Positions 33,137-42,425 of a DNA stretch of 47,156 nt are shown piece by piece. Under the pieces are notes generated by a model. That model saw nothing but the letters and a program-made list of their open reading frames with translations. It was not told the origin of the DNA and did not search any database. The stretch is taken from positions 1 to 47,156 of the forward strand of contig CAXMUH010000069.1 in the NCBI GenBank assembly GCA_964196565.1, written 5' to 3'. How positions within the stretch are numbered: position 1 is the stretch's first letter; each line of letters opens with the position of its first letter. Source of the DNA: 2-12-FULL-42-15 sp964196565. Lineage in GTDB: Bacteria > Pseudomonadota > Gammaproteobacteria > Coxiellales > Coxiellaceae. The translations under genes were made by a program, and so were the position numbers.

Positions 33137-34116
33137 TTTATCCATGGCAACAAAATTTATGGCAACGAGTCATTGATCAGTACCGCACAGGTAAAATGCC
33201 GCATGCGCTATTATGCAAAGGGCCTAAAGGTTTAGGTAAAGTTGAATTTGTGAAGTCTTTGGCTGAGACTATTTTGTGTGAACGCTCATCCAGTTCTGCC
33301 TGTGGTCAGTGTCGCAGTTGTACTTTATTTTTATCAGGAAATCATCCGGACTTTTATGAGGTGACTTTACTTGAAAAAGCCAAACAGATTAAGATTGATC
33401 AAATTCGCAATTTATCTGAAAAATTAAGTTTAAGCTCGCATCAAAGAGGCTATCAAGTCGCCATTATCCATCCGGCAGAGGGCATGAACCGAGCTTCTGC
33501 CAATGCATTATTAAAAACACTCGAAGAACCATCAGGGCAGGTTGTTATTATTTTAGTTGCTGATCAATTGGCGTTGATACCCGCGACGGTAATCAGCCGT
33601 TGTCAGACCATGAATTTTGCGGCACCAATCGCATCAGACGTATTAGAGTGGCTTAAAACAGAGTTAGATGTCAGCCAGGATCGGGCAAAATTATTATTGC
33701 AAATGGCAGAAGGTGCGCCAAAACGTGCTTTAAATATGGGGCAAAACGATTACCCCAAATTTAGAGATCAAATTCTTCAAACCTTATGGCAATTAATTAA
33801 ATTGGAAGATTTGGCTTGCAAAAAAGCGCCTGAATTATTAAAACAAAACCTGACAGAAGTACTGAAAGTTATTTTTTCCATTGCAATGGATGTGATGCGC
33901 CTGCAATGTCAGTTGCCAGTAATCGCAATTGAAAATCAAGATTGTGTAAAAGCGCTCGGCATGATGAGCCAAAAAATTAATCTCGTATCCCTTTCTCAAT
34001 ATTTGCCACAGTTATTGCAGGCTCAGCATCGTGCAGAAAATATTGCCGGCCTTAATGCGCAGTTATTACTAGAAGGGGTTTTGTTACGTTGGCAAGGTTT
34101 AAGAGGTGAGACATGA
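33133..34116 (+). CDS. holB: DNA polymerase III delta' subunit
   Basis: The 327-residue clamp-loader subunit has a zinc module with Cys49, Cys57, Cys60 and Cys63 (CGQCRSC), a degenerate P-loop GPKGLGKVE (30-38) and the sensor block NRASANALLKTLEEPSGQVVIILVA followed by the SRC motif in VISRCQTMNF. The C-terminal third is the helical collar domain. It overlaps both tmk and tatD by 4 bases. Confidence 0.94.
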   Translation: MIYPWQQNLWQRVIDQYRTGKMPHALLCKGPKGLGKVEFVKSLAETILCERSSSSACGQCRSCTLFLSGNHPDFYEVTLLEKAKQIKIDQIRNLSEKLSLSSHQRGYQVAIIHPAEGMNRASANALLKTLEEPSGQVVIILVADQLALIPATVISRCQTMNFAAPIASDVLEWLKTELDVSQDRAKLLLQMAEGAPKRALNMGQNDYPKFRDQILQTLWQLIKLEDLACKKAPELLKQNLTEVLKVIFSIAMDVMRLQCQLPVIAIENQDCVKALGMMSQKINLVSLSQYLPQLLQAQHRAENIAGLNAQLLLEGVLLRWQGLRGET

Positions 34117-34898
34117 GTCTTGTGGATTCGCATTGTCATTTAAACATGTTAAAACTGGATGGTTATAACGGTGATTTAGCAGGCTTAATTGATGCGGCAA
34201 AAGCAGTTGGTGTTGAGAGCATTTTATGTGTCGGCGTAGATTTCGAAACTGCACCGCGTGTTATTGAAATTGCAGAACAATTTGATCAAGTGTGGGCAAG
34301 TGTCGGTTTGCATCCGAGTAATAAAATTGACAAAGAGCCCACCGAGCAAGATTATTTGGATTTAATTCAGCACCCCAAGGTTGTCGCCGTGGGTGAGACG
34401 GGTCTTGATTATTATTATAATAAAGAAGGTTTGGATTTGATGCGTGAACGCTTTCGCGTCCAAATTCGAGTGGCGCGCAAAGTCAATAAACCGATTATAG
34501 TTCATAGCCGTGATGCGCGTATTGACACGATTAACATTATGATTGATGAAAAAGCTGATGAGATCGGCGGCGTAATGCATTGCTTTACTGAAAGCTATGA
34601 GATGGCAGAAGCGGCAATGGCGCTGGGTTTTTATATTTCTTTCTCAGGCATTGTTACTTTTAGTAATGCGAAAAATGTGTCAGATGTCGCCAAGCAAATT
34701 CCGATCGAGCGCATCTTAATTGAAACCGATGCGCCGTATTTAACCCCAGTGCCATTTCGCGGCAAGCCGAATGAGCCGCAATATGTACGTTATGTGGCAG
34801 ATAAAATTGCAGAACTTAAAAGCTTAAGTTTTGATGATGTCGCGCGCATAACCACTGAAAATTTTTATAAACTATTTAAAGACGTTAAGCAAACATGA
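34113..34898 (+). CDS. tatD: TatD family metal-dependent hydrolase
   Basis: The 261-residue TIM-barrel hydrolase has the metal ligands in VDSHCHLNM (His7, His9), GETGLDYYY, VHSRDA, MHCFTE and ETDAPYLTPVP. The family includes 3'-5' DNA exonucleases active in DNA repair; position after holB points to the YcfH-type member. It overlaps holB and the purine permease gene by 4 bases each. Confidence 0.92.
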   Translation: MSLVDSHCHLNMLKLDGYNGDLAGLIDAAKAVGVESILCVGVDFETAPRVIEIAEQFDQVWASVGLHPSNKIDKEPTEQDYLDLIQHPKVVAVGETGLDYYYNKEGLDLMRERFRVQIRVARKVNKPIIVHSRDARIDTINIMIDEKADEIGGVMHCFTESYEMAEAAMALGFYISFSGIVTFSNAKNVSDVAKQIPIERILIETDAPYLTPVPFRGKPNEPQYVRYVADKIAELKSLSFDDVARITTENFYKLFKDVKQT

Positions 34899-36208
34899 AG
34901 ATTGCACTCGAAAAGTATTTTCATTTTAAGGAAAACAAAACGTCGTTGCAGCAAGAAACGATTGCTGGCATTACTACTTTTCTTACCATGGCCTATATTA
35001 TTTTTGTTAATCCCGACGTTTTAGGTCATGCAGGCATGGATCGTGGTGCCGTGTTTGTGGCAACCTGCTTAATCGCATCTTTTGGTAGTTTATTGATTGG
35101 TATTATGTCGCGTTATCCGGTTGCGATGGCACCTGCCATGGCACTAAATGTTTATTTTACATATGTCGTGGTTCAAGGGGTTGGATTAAGTTGGCAAGAT
35201 GCGTTGGGGGCGGTGCTTATTTCCTCGATATTGTTTTTTCTTATTGCGGCAACAAAAGCGCGTATTTGGGTGATTGCCGCGATTCCTAAAAGTTTAAATG
35301 TTGCGATTACCGTGGGTTTGGGGCTATTTATTGCCTTAATTGCGATGAAAAGTGCTGGAATTGTGGTTGAGTCTCATAATAACTATATGAGTATGGGCAG
35401 TTTAGATTTAAGCACCGTATTATTTAGTGTGGGATTTTTATTAATTGTGGTGCTGGATTACTATAAAATTCCTGGCGCTATATTGGTTGGCATTTTGGCA
35501 ACCACGATTCTTGGGCTTATTTTTGGTTTGGCAAAATTTGAGGGCATTTTTTCATTGCCACCGTCTTTGGCCCCCACTTTTTTTAAGATGGATTTTTATG
35601 AGCTAGGTAATTTAAAAGGCGTTTCAGTTATATTTTCATTATTGTTTGTCAGTCTTTTTGATTGTACTGGCACCTTGGTGGGATTAATTCAGCATGCAAA
35701 ATTGTCCAATGAAAATCACACCGTAGCAAGAATCGCTCGAGGGTTATTGGCAGACAGCATTGCATCCATAGGAGCCGCATTTTTGGGTACCTCGGGTCCA
35801 AGCCCTTATTTAGAAAGTGCAGCTGGGATTCGTGCAGGTGGCAGGACGGGCATGACGGCGTGTGTTGTGGCGGTGTTATTTTTGTTCGCGCTATTTCTCT
35901 CGCCTCTTGCTAAGACCATTCCAAGTTTTGCCACAGCGCCGGCATTGTTATTTGTGTCATGTTTAATGATCCGCAGCGTGATTGAAATTCCATGGTTGGA
36001 TGTCACCGAATCAATTCCTTGTGCATTAACAGCGATAATGATTCCCTATACTTTATCGGTTGCTAATGGAATAGGCATGGGAATTATAAGTTACACCATC
36101 ATTAAAATGCTCACCCGAAAAATAAATCAATTAAATACGACTTTAATTATCTTAAGCTTATTATTTATTTTCTATTTTATTATGCAGGCCACTGTCGTAA
36201 ATTCATAA
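34895..36208 (+). CDS. AzgA-type purine permease (NCS2 family)
   Basis: The 437-residue membrane protein has about 13-14 hydrophobic segments. TIAGITTFLTMAYIIFVNPDVL (residues 22-43), the substrate loop APAMALNVYFTY, FVSLFDCTGTLVGL and LGTSGPSPYLESAAGIRAGGRTG match adenine/guanine/hypoxanthine permeases of the AzgA branch, with small changes from the consensus (APGMGLNAFFTY, FDTVGTL, GTSTVTTYIES). Proton-coupled purine uptake would fit a host-associated organism. The ATGA overlap with tatD shows cotranscription, though purine permeases are not the usual neighbour there. Confidence 0.9.
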   Translation: MKIALEKYFHFKENKTSLQQETIAGITTFLTMAYIIFVNPDVLGHAGMDRGAVFVATCLIASFGSLLIGIMSRYPVAMAPAMALNVYFTYVVVQGVGLSWQDALGAVLISSILFFLIAATKARIWVIAAIPKSLNVAITVGLGLFIALIAMKSAGIVVESHNNYMSMGSLDLSTVLFSVGFLLIVVLDYYKIPGAILVGILATTILGLIFGLAKFEGIFSLPPSLAPTFFKMDFYELGNLKGVSVIFSLLFVSLFDCTGTLVGLIQHAKLSNENHTVARIARGLLADSIASIGAAFLGTSGPSPYLESAAGIRAGGRTGMTACVVAVLFLFALFLSPLAKTIPSFATAPALLFVSCLMIRSVIEIPWLDVTESIPCALTAIMIPYTLSVANGIGMGIISYTIIKMLTRKINQLNTTLIILSLLFIFYFIMQATVVNS

Positions 36209-36682
36209 CCATTTTTGCATACCAGGTGCGCATACTCAGCCATTTAAGCTTTATTTAACCAGATGTGGGATATCTCGCACACGGAATCGGGCATATATCC
36301 CCTGGCAAACTTTACCCGTATTGATAAGATAGTGCTCATGAATGGCATGGATGCCATAGATCTTACGGAAGCCTCGCTCAAGGATATATACTCAGGGATA
36401 CGGAAAGTCCCAATCTTGGTAACTACAGTTTAAGGAAAAATGGAGATGTAGTTACCGACCATTTTTTGCCTACCGAATATATCCCAAGATATTTTCCAGC
36501 TGAAGAGTTTGTGTAGCTGTGAGCGCTCGATAAACTACATACTACACAGCTAATTCATAATCGAAGACATGACCCCAGCTATGCAGCTATACTGCTGATT
36601 TTTTTGCCAAAATACCTCAGTGCCGTTTTGCGATATTTAATAAGCTATATTTACAAGTATGATGAAATTGAGAGAATCAAAA
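36209..36682. other. 474-bp gap, possible gene debris
   Basis: This stretch separates the housekeeping run from the accessory region. Apart from the short open frame at 36263-36433, nothing is recognisable. A GCAG/CTGC stem followed by seven T residues lies near 36584-36606 and might be a weak terminator. No tRNA or attachment site was seen. Confidence 0.35.
36263..36433 (+). pseudogene. Possible gene remnant (56-codon open frame)
   Basis: An ATG-to-TAA frame encodes 56 residues, including YPLANFTRIDKIVLMNGMD, with balanced amino-acid composition. It has no Shine-Dalgarno and no recognised family. The sequence looks protein-derived rather than random and could be a fragment of a larger decayed gene, but chance cannot be excluded. 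Confidence 0.22.
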
Positions 36683-37156
36683 ATGAAGCTTGCGGTTGCT
36701 ATTACAATGACTCTTGCAATGTGCTTATTCACACTTCAAGCGCAAGCGACATATAGCGCCAGCTGCATGATGGCGATCACCGCACCACGCCACCAAATGA
36801 CTCTTATAAAAACGGTTAAAACTGAGTGCAAAGCAACGGCTTCTAAGGTTGATTTTCCAAAGGTCACAGACAGACCCAGTGATGAGAATTTAATTGTCTA
36901 TTGGAATTATAGTATGCATATTTTTAAGAAAAAGAAGAGCATGACATCTAGTTGTGCTACTGCTTATTACCTAATGACAGACCATTACACATCTGATATT
37001 AGCAAAACCGCTAAAATTCATATTCACTGCAAAGGCGATATTTATGGCGATGCTAAGGTAATTATGAAACATTCCTCATGCCTAGTCTGTGACTCGAACT
37101 TCGAAAATTGCAAACATGAAGCTTATACATTAGATTGCTGGCCACATAATAATTAA
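36683..37156 (+). CDS. Small secreted cysteine-rich protein, family unknown
   Basis: The 157-residue protein starts MKLAVAITMTLAMCLFTLQAQATYS, a standard Sec signal peptide with likely cleavage after AQA. The mature part has eight cysteines, including CLVCDSNFENC near the end, an even number consistent with disulfides formed in the periplasm or outside. An in-frame ATG lies 8 codons upstream. I prefer 36683 because GAGAG stands 8 bases before it and the signal peptide then starts correctly. No homologous family was recognised and no neighbours share its strand nearby. Confidence 0.6.
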   Translation: MKLAVAITMTLAMCLFTLQAQATYSASCMMAITAPRHQMTLIKTVKTECKATASKVDFPKVTDRPSDENLIVYWNYSMHIFKKKKSMTSSCATAYYLMTDHYTSDISKTAKIHIHCKGDIYGDAKVIMKHSSCLVCDSNFENCKHEAYTLDCWPHNN

Positions 37157-37245
37157 CCTTACCCCTCGCACCTTAAAAAACCTCCAGTTGATGTCGTTGG
37201 TTCTGCCGGCTTATATTTTAACAAGGGGCTTTTTTTAGCTTTGAC

Positions 37246-38082
37246 TCATGATTGTTGATACGTGGAGAGTGGTACCGGTTCCCAACTTGAAGTGTTGTCA
37301 TTATTAGTGTGACCAGGTAGAGGTCTAAACACGCCTGAGCGTGTTCTATATACTTGAACATTTGCTTCCATTTGAGCTTGAGTAAGTGCTCGACTGCTTC
37401 CAGTTGGAGTGGCTGGAGCGCTGGGGCCAGAGCTCCTTACAAAACTGTTTTCATAAGATTCTTTCTCATCTCTTGTTGCTGCTCTGAAGTGATCCGTTGT
37501 TGTTGCTTCTGCGGGTTTAATGTCACCGGTCAGTCGAGATCCTTCTGTTTGGTTAAATAATCCATGAGAATGAGAGCTATCTACTGCAGTAGAGGCGTTT
37601 CTTTTTGGTTCGTTGTCAGAGGAGTGATTGGCTTTGTGTTCGTCTGTTGATTGCTGTGATACTAGCCTAATACCCGATATTTTAGCATAGTGAGCGGGCG
37701 TATTACCTTGGCTGTCTTGAAGATTATCTGCAGCCCCACATTGAAGAAGTTTTTTGTAAGCCCATTCATTACCGCTAATTGCTGCTAAGTGTAAAGCAGA
37801 ACGCTTTTGATCAACGGTCTGCTCATTTAAGTTCATTAGAAATTGATCTCTATATCGGAGAATGGTTGCTAGGATATGATTTTCACTATGTGAATTTGCG
37901 GTGCACGCAATTCTGATGGCTTGAGAAAACATGCGGCAATCAATACTCATCATGATGCCTTGATGAAAAGGACTAAAGGAGTCGATTTTATTTTCTACGT
38001 CGCTGAGTTCTAATGCAAGGGCTAAGCGCGCACCAAAAGAGCTGTCGGGAGCAGTAAAACCTGTATTCATTAATTCACGCAT
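37246..38082 (-). CDS. Ankyrin-repeat protein, candidate effector
   Basis: The 278-residue protein has two ankyrin repeats at about 93-137 (KRSALHLAAISGNEWAYKKL and GNTPAHYAKISG). A helical N-terminal part that may form degenerate repeats precedes them. About 140 polar, Ser/Thr-rich, probably disordered residues follow. No signal peptide or membrane segment is present. Ankyrin proteins in intracellular gammaproteobacteria are often type IV secretion substrates; no secretion gene is in this window, so that is inference. It lies 41 bases after the LRR gene on the same strand. AGAGG precedes the ATG at 38082; a second ATG four codons on is possible. Confidence 0.75.
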   Translation of the reverse strand: MRELMNTGFTAPDSSFGARLALALELSDVENKIDSFSPFHQGIMMSIDCRMFSQAIRIACTANSHSENHILATILRYRDQFLMNLNEQTVDQKRSALHLAAISGNEWAYKKLLQCGAADNLQDSQGNTPAHYAKISGIRLVSQQSTDEHKANHSSDNEPKRNASTAVDSSHSHGLFNQTEGSRLTGDIKPAEATTTDHFRAATRDEKESYENSFVRSSGPSAPATPTGSSRALTQAQMEANVQVYRTRSGVFRPLPGHTNNDNTSSWEPVPLSTYQQS

Positions 38083-38123
38083 ATATTATACCTCTTTATT
38101 TTGTTGTTATAGAATTTTCATAC

Positions 38124-39479
38124 TCATGCAACGCCGAGTGTGGTTTGTTGAGTGGTTTCATCCTTTGATTCTGCTGAAATTGTAAAAATCGATAAATTCG
38201 TGAGTAGGTCATTACATTTTGGATCATCGATCTCTTTTATTATTTTCATAAGTGCATGGTTATCGGTATTTTGCGCTAAGTAACGAATTGTTCGGTTATC
38301 TTCTAAAAAGTCTTTAGCAATTGTGCGTGGATCACTTTCCTTTGCATAATGGAGTAACTGGCTAAGTGCAGTTAAATTTCCAATAGTGAGTGATAAAGTA
38401 AGAAACTGTTTGATCTGTGAGGCTGAAGTGTCCTGAAAAAAATTAGCTACTCCGTAAATTCTGGTTCTGAAATCAAGGGACCTAAAGTTTGGGTTATAAA
38501 TCAGTCTTCTGATAAAACAAGCTTTTCTCAAAGGCTTTAAATCCGCATCAGCTAAACCTGTTCTGGCTAAGCGAAAAAATTGGAGCCTGCACTTTGGGTC
38601 AATAATTGCATCGGCTAGGGCGCGAACCCCTCTGGCACCAACTACGTTATCGCAAAGATAAAGACTAGTGAGTTTACAGTTTTGGTGATTGAGCGCATCA
38701 GCTAGGGCTACTGTGCCGAGAGGGCATAAATGAGTCTTATTAAGAGACAGTCGAGTGAGTCTAGAATTTGGATTTATTAGGGCGTCGGCGATGGCTCTAA
38801 TGCCATCGATATCGATTTGTTTATTGTTAAGATATATCTCAACGATTTTGCAATTTGGGTGTTTGAGTGAATTCGCTAATAAAATTATTTCTGCTGTAGA
38901 GACGACGTGAATATCTTTAAAATTCAACCCGGTGATATGCGAATCCTGGGACTCAAGAGAGTGAAATACTGCGGACAAGTTTTCGCCAGCAGAAATTCGA
39001 TATCTTCCCACGTAATGTTGATGGCGAAGCCCAATATGGGCCTCTAGAAAAGCTCGAGAGTGTCGCTGGAATAGTGGGTTGTATTTCAATAGGGTGTCAT
39101 AAGGTTTGTACTGTATGTAAAAGTTTGCTTTGTAAAGTAATCTAAACATTTTTCTGGCTTTGTAATGCAGTTCGCTTGGCTCAACTTTAGTTTCAGTGTC
39201 CTGATCAATCTGAGTAGCAATTCTTGCCAGTGAACGAGCCTCATCGATGAGAGCCGTTGAACAATATTCTCTTTCCATAAAACTGCGATGATGTATATTG
39301 TTATATTTTCCTTTGAATATGTTAGAGAAAATGCTATTTCCAGCTTGAAATAATTGCAATAAACTTCCAGGATCTAAAAAGCTCAAAATGTGGGCTGCAG
39401 TGGGTGTTGAGTCGAGTGCATGCTGAACTAAGCGTGACTTACTTTCTGCTGGAGTTTTCATTTCGAGTGTCGGCGGCAT
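38124..39479 (-). CDS. Leucine-rich-repeat protein with F-box-like N-terminus, candidate effector
   Basis: The 451-residue protein contains five consecutive 29-residue ribonuclease-inhibitor-type LRRs (about 181-322). Each follows the plan L..L.L......GI.A.ADAL..P.C, as in KIVEIYLNNKQIDIDGIRAI. Residues 28-56 (AAHILSFLDPGSLLQLFQAG...) resemble the F-box core (ILSFLD...LL......S...I). F-box plus LRR is the layout of eukaryotic SCF ubiquitin ligase adaptors and of some Legionella effectors. The F-box assignment is by eye. The C-terminal 130 residues are helical and unrecognised. No signal peptide. Probably transcribed with the downstream ankyrin gene. Confidence 0.72.
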   Translation of the reverse strand: MPPTLEMKTPAESKSRLVQHALDSTPTAAHILSFLDPGSLLQLFQAGNSIFSNIFKGKYNNIHHRSFMEREYCSTALIDEARSLARIATQIDQDTETKVEPSELHYKARKMFRLLYKANFYIQYKPYDTLLKYNPLFQRHSRAFLEAHIGLRHQHYVGRYRISAGENLSAVFHSLESQDSHITGLNFKDIHVVSTAEIILLANSLKHPNCKIVEIYLNNKQIDIDGIRAIADALINPNSRLTRLSLNKTHLCPLGTVALADALNHQNCKLTSLYLCDNVVGARGVRALADAIIDPKCRLQFFRLARTGLADADLKPLRKACFIRRLIYNPNFRSLDFRTRIYGVANFFQDTSASQIKQFLTLSLTIGNLTALSQLLHYAKESDPRTIAKDFLEDNRTIRYLAQNTDNHALMKIIKEIDDPKCNDLLTNLSIFTISAESKDETTQQTTLGVA

Positions 39480-39687
39480 TTGTATGACCTTTGTTATCTT
39501 ACTGTTATTTAGTGCTATTTATTTTTTATGGCATTGCACTCTATTTGTGTACTAGATTCGATACAGCAATACTACCCAACTAATATTAAAATAATATTAA
39601 ATTATCAATCAAAGTTAGGTTTCTAACAACCTTTATGCTCAACTGAATTAATTCTTTCAATCAAATCAAAGAATTGTGCTACGTATA

Positions 39688-39716
39688 TTGACATGGTATT
39701 ACATCAGGGGTAATTT
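39688..39716 (+). promoter_or_regulatory. Candidate promoter of the beta-propeller gene
   Basis: A perfect TTGACA (39688-39693) is followed after 17 bases by TAATTT (39711-39716), a weak -10. The predicted start near 39723 gives a 32-base leader with GGAG before the ATG at 39755. It lies in the 275-bp AT-rich gap shared with the divergent LRR gene. Confidence 0.35.
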
Positions 39717-39754
39717 CATTAGTACCAAAGTAAAAATACTCGGAGTTCATACTT

Positions 39755-41185
39755 ATGTATCGGAAATTTCATGTTGCAAAAAATATATTAACTATAATCG
39801 CACTTATTTTTATTATATTAAGCGCAAGTGCCAATTCAATTTTATCGATAACGACGCCGAGTAAACGCATCAATGCGACTCCGGGTGAGAATTTATTAGT
39901 TGCCTATCAAGTGCAAAATGTTAGCGGGAAAATAATTTCAGACATGCGATACTTCGCGCCACCATTAACAAGAGTTACAAATGGTTCAACTTGCGGTACA
40001 ACAATGACAGTCGGTGAAAGTTGTAACGTATTTTTATTGATTGCCGTGCCAAACCAAGTGGAATCTTTATTATTGCATCCTTTAACAATCTGCGGATTTG
40101 GTGAGCGTGTGTGCGCAGGGGCGAATCTGTCAAATCGGATTAGATTGAGAATTGGCTCAGTAACGAATCCCACAGCGTACGTGACTAATCTCGATACGGA
40201 TAATGTTACTGCAGTCAGTACAACCGCGAATACTGTGATTGGAACAATAGGTGTAGGCGACCGCCCACAACCGGTAGCTGTTTCCCCTGATGGCAGTAGG
40301 GCGTATGTCGGTAATAGTAATGCATCGACAGTAAGTGTTATAAGAACTGTAGATAATACTGTGGTTGCAACCGTGGGTGTTGGCACCAATCCAACGGATA
40401 TTGTGGTTTCGCCAGATGGCAGTAGGGCTTATGTTGCTAATCAAGGAAGTACATCAGTCAGCGTAATTAATACAGCCACTAATATAGTAATTGCGACGAT
40501 TATAGTTGGAACATCCCCTAATGCGCTGGCGGTTACTCCCGATGGATCAAAAGTATATGTTACTAATCAAGGTTCGAGCTCTGTTAACGTTATAAATACA
40601 GCAACGAACACCACAGGACCGGCAATTGCTGTTGGTGTAAATCCGGCAGTCATCGCAGCATCTGCATCAGGCACTCGAGTCTATGTAGGCAATCAAGTTG
40701 CGGGTACGGTGAGTGTGATTAATACAGCAACGGACATCGTTATTGCCACGATTAATTTGCCAGCAGGGTTACCTTTCCCTGCAGCATTAGCGGTACTACC
40801 CGATTCCAGTAAGTTGTATATTGCTAATCAATTTGATAATGAGGTTGATGTCGTGAATACAACAACGAATGCCATCATTAGCCAAATTGCAGTTAATAGC
40901 CCGCTTGCTATCGCAATTACACCAAATGGGACAGGCGTTTATGTAATTAACGCGACAGCATTTAATTCTGTTGGTGTTATTGATCCGTTAACCGATACGC
41001 TGACAACCACAATTGCAGTACAAAATACGCCTGTTGCCTTAGCGATAGATCCAAACAGTACAAAAGTTTATGTCGTTAACCAAAATTCTAGTACATTGAG
41101 CATTATTAATATTGCAACAAATACCGTTATTGATACCCTGACTACAGGTACAACACCAGTTTGTGTTACCGTAGCGCCTCGATAA
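39755..41185 (+). CDS. Secreted YVTN-family beta-propeller protein
   Basis: The 476-residue protein has a signal peptide (about 1-27, hydrophobic ILTIIALIFIILSASA). A beta-rich N-terminal domain with a few cysteines (30-125) is followed by eight repeats of about 40 residues. Each repeat has the YVTN pattern, as in SPDGSRAYVANQGSTSVSVI followed by NTATNIVIATI. These fold as propeller blades. YVTN propellers occur in surface-layer and adhesin-like proteins and in some enzymes; no catalytic residues are evident. The plus-strand neighbours are a protein of unknown family and the giant cadherin-repeat protein. Confidence 0.85.
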   Translation: MYRKFHVAKNILTIIALIFIILSASANSILSITTPSKRINATPGENLLVAYQVQNVSGKIISDMRYFAPPLTRVTNGSTCGTTMTVGESCNVFLLIAVPNQVESLLLHPLTICGFGERVCAGANLSNRIRLRIGSVTNPTAYVTNLDTDNVTAVSTTANTVIGTIGVGDRPQPVAVSPDGSRAYVGNSNASTVSVIRTVDNTVVATVGVGTNPTDIVVSPDGSRAYVANQGSTSVSVINTATNIVIATIIVGTSPNALAVTPDGSKVYVTNQGSSSVNVINTATNTTGPAIAVGVNPAVIAASASGTRVYVGNQVAGTVSVINTATDIVIATINLPAGLPFPAALAVLPDSSKLYIANQFDNEVDVVNTTTNAIISQIAVNSPLAIAITPNGTGVYVINATAFNSVGVIDPLTDTLTTTIAVQNTPVALAIDPNSTKVYVVNQNSSTLSIINIATNTVIDTLTTGTTPVCVTVAPR

Positions 41186-41213
41186 GTATTAATTATGCTG
41201 GGAGTTTGTAAAA

Positions 41214-42425
41214 ATGGACTTATCTCAATGGGACAAGTCGCAAAGGCCTTTAATAAAGGAACTACTCAAGCATCCGCGAGCTAAGATTGTCTTTTCAAGT
41301 TTAAGTGAAAATAAAACGTATCCATTAGCAGAAGCATTATACTCCATTAACATTATTCAAACTGTTTTGATTTTTCAGACCTGGAAGCAATATTTAACTA
41401 ACGCAACGACAGAAACATGTAACCCAATAGATTTAATTTTTTATCAAAAACCCTATATTTTAAGCCATGCTTTATCTCGACACTCCTTATCGCAGATTAC
41501 TGAGCTCTTCTTTGATATCCAAAAGGGATACCCAAACATAAGCATGATGCAAAATGCAATGTTTGTAGAAAAAAATCGTTTGCTCTTAGAAATTCAGTTC
41601 AGTGAACATGAGATGCTGAGCAAATACAGTAGATTAAATATCGCCTTAGAGTGCTTGTTCTCTGAAGATAAATATTCCTTATCGTTTTGGCTTAGAAAAA
41701 ACATTGTTAATTCATTGGATCGGCTAGTGGATAGTAAAGAGCAGCAGTTACAGACCCATTATCCGTTAATTCACAAATACACAGTCCATGGTTTAGGGGT
41801 TGGATTTTTTATTGCCGATTTAACTTTGTCTAGTAAATATGATTTAACGTCCTATGTATTAACACAGTGGTTAACCCGATTGTGTTTGCCGAGCTATAAT
41901 TCGATGCAGGAAATAGCTAAGTATTTGGGGTTTAAAATAAATGAAATTAAACTTATCGAATTTTATCCAAGAATGCATACGTTTACTCAAGTGCTATTTA
42001 ATAGCGTTTTGTTATATACTTATTACGATCAAAATATCTTGATGTCTGCTTTTCTATCTTTGATACCAGTATTATTACAAAGCATTGAAAAAAGATTTAT
42101 AAAAGAATACATACCTATGCTTAATGATTTATTCAAAAAATATCCTGAATCATTGGGCATATTAGGCTTTCTAAATTATTATGTTGGTATGTATCTAGCA
42201 AAAAAAATCTTCAATATATTTTTTGATAAGCCATTAATTGAGAACTGTGGACCAGCTTGGTGGAAATGTGAATTACAGCAACATATAAATAATAAAGACA
42301 GCATTAATTTTCGACGCAGCTATCGTGATTGGGTAAGATTTTTCAAAGAGCATGATGGTGAAAATTTTCAATCTAAATTGCAAGTTATGAACGTGCTTTA
42401 CAGTCAGATGAAAAACGCAGTATAA
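41214..42425 (+). CDS. Protein of unrecognised family, paired with the giant surface gene
   Basis: I recognise no family in this 403-residue protein. It is rich in Leu, Ile, Tyr and Ser, with moderately hydrophobic stretches near YSINIIQTVLIFQTW, VHGLGVGFFIADL, MSAFLSLIPVLLQS and LGILGFLNYYVGMYLA. They may be buried helices or weak membrane segments. There is no signal peptide. It begins 29 bases after the propeller gene and ends 23 bases before the giant gene, so the three are probably cotranscribed. Its last 45 bases reappear, degraded, at 46857-46900 before the second copy of the giant gene, showing that the pair has been duplicated together. Confidence 0.65.
   Translation: MDLSQWDKSQRPLIKELLKHPRAKIVFSSLSENKTYPLAEALYSINIIQTVLIFQTWKQYLTNATTETCNPIDLIFYQKPYILSHALSRHSLSQITELFFDIQKGYPNISMMQNAMFVEKNRLLLEIQFSEHEMLSKYSRLNIALECLFSEDKYSLSFWLRKNIVNSLDRLVDSKEQQLQTHYPLIHKYTVHGLGVGFFIADLTLSSKYDLTSYVLTQWLTRLCLPSYNSMQEIAKYLGFKINEIKLIEFYPRMHTFTQVLFNSVLLYTYYDQNILMSAFLSLIPVLLQSIEKRFIKEYIPMLNDLFKKYPESLGILGFLNYYVGMYLAKKIFNIFFDKPLIENCGPAWWKCELQQHINNKDSINFRRSYRDWVRFFKEHDGENFQSKLQVMNVLYSQMKNAV

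Noticed and set aside
38083..38092. TATAAT just before the ankyrin gene ATG as a separate promoter or leaderless start
   Set aside because: No -35 and no TGn extension; AGAGG overlaps the site and serves as ribosome site, so cotranscription with the LRR gene is simpler.
39907..40444. Minus-strand frames inside the beta-propeller gene
   Set aside because: Shadows of a repetitive Thr/Val/Asn-rich coding sequence.
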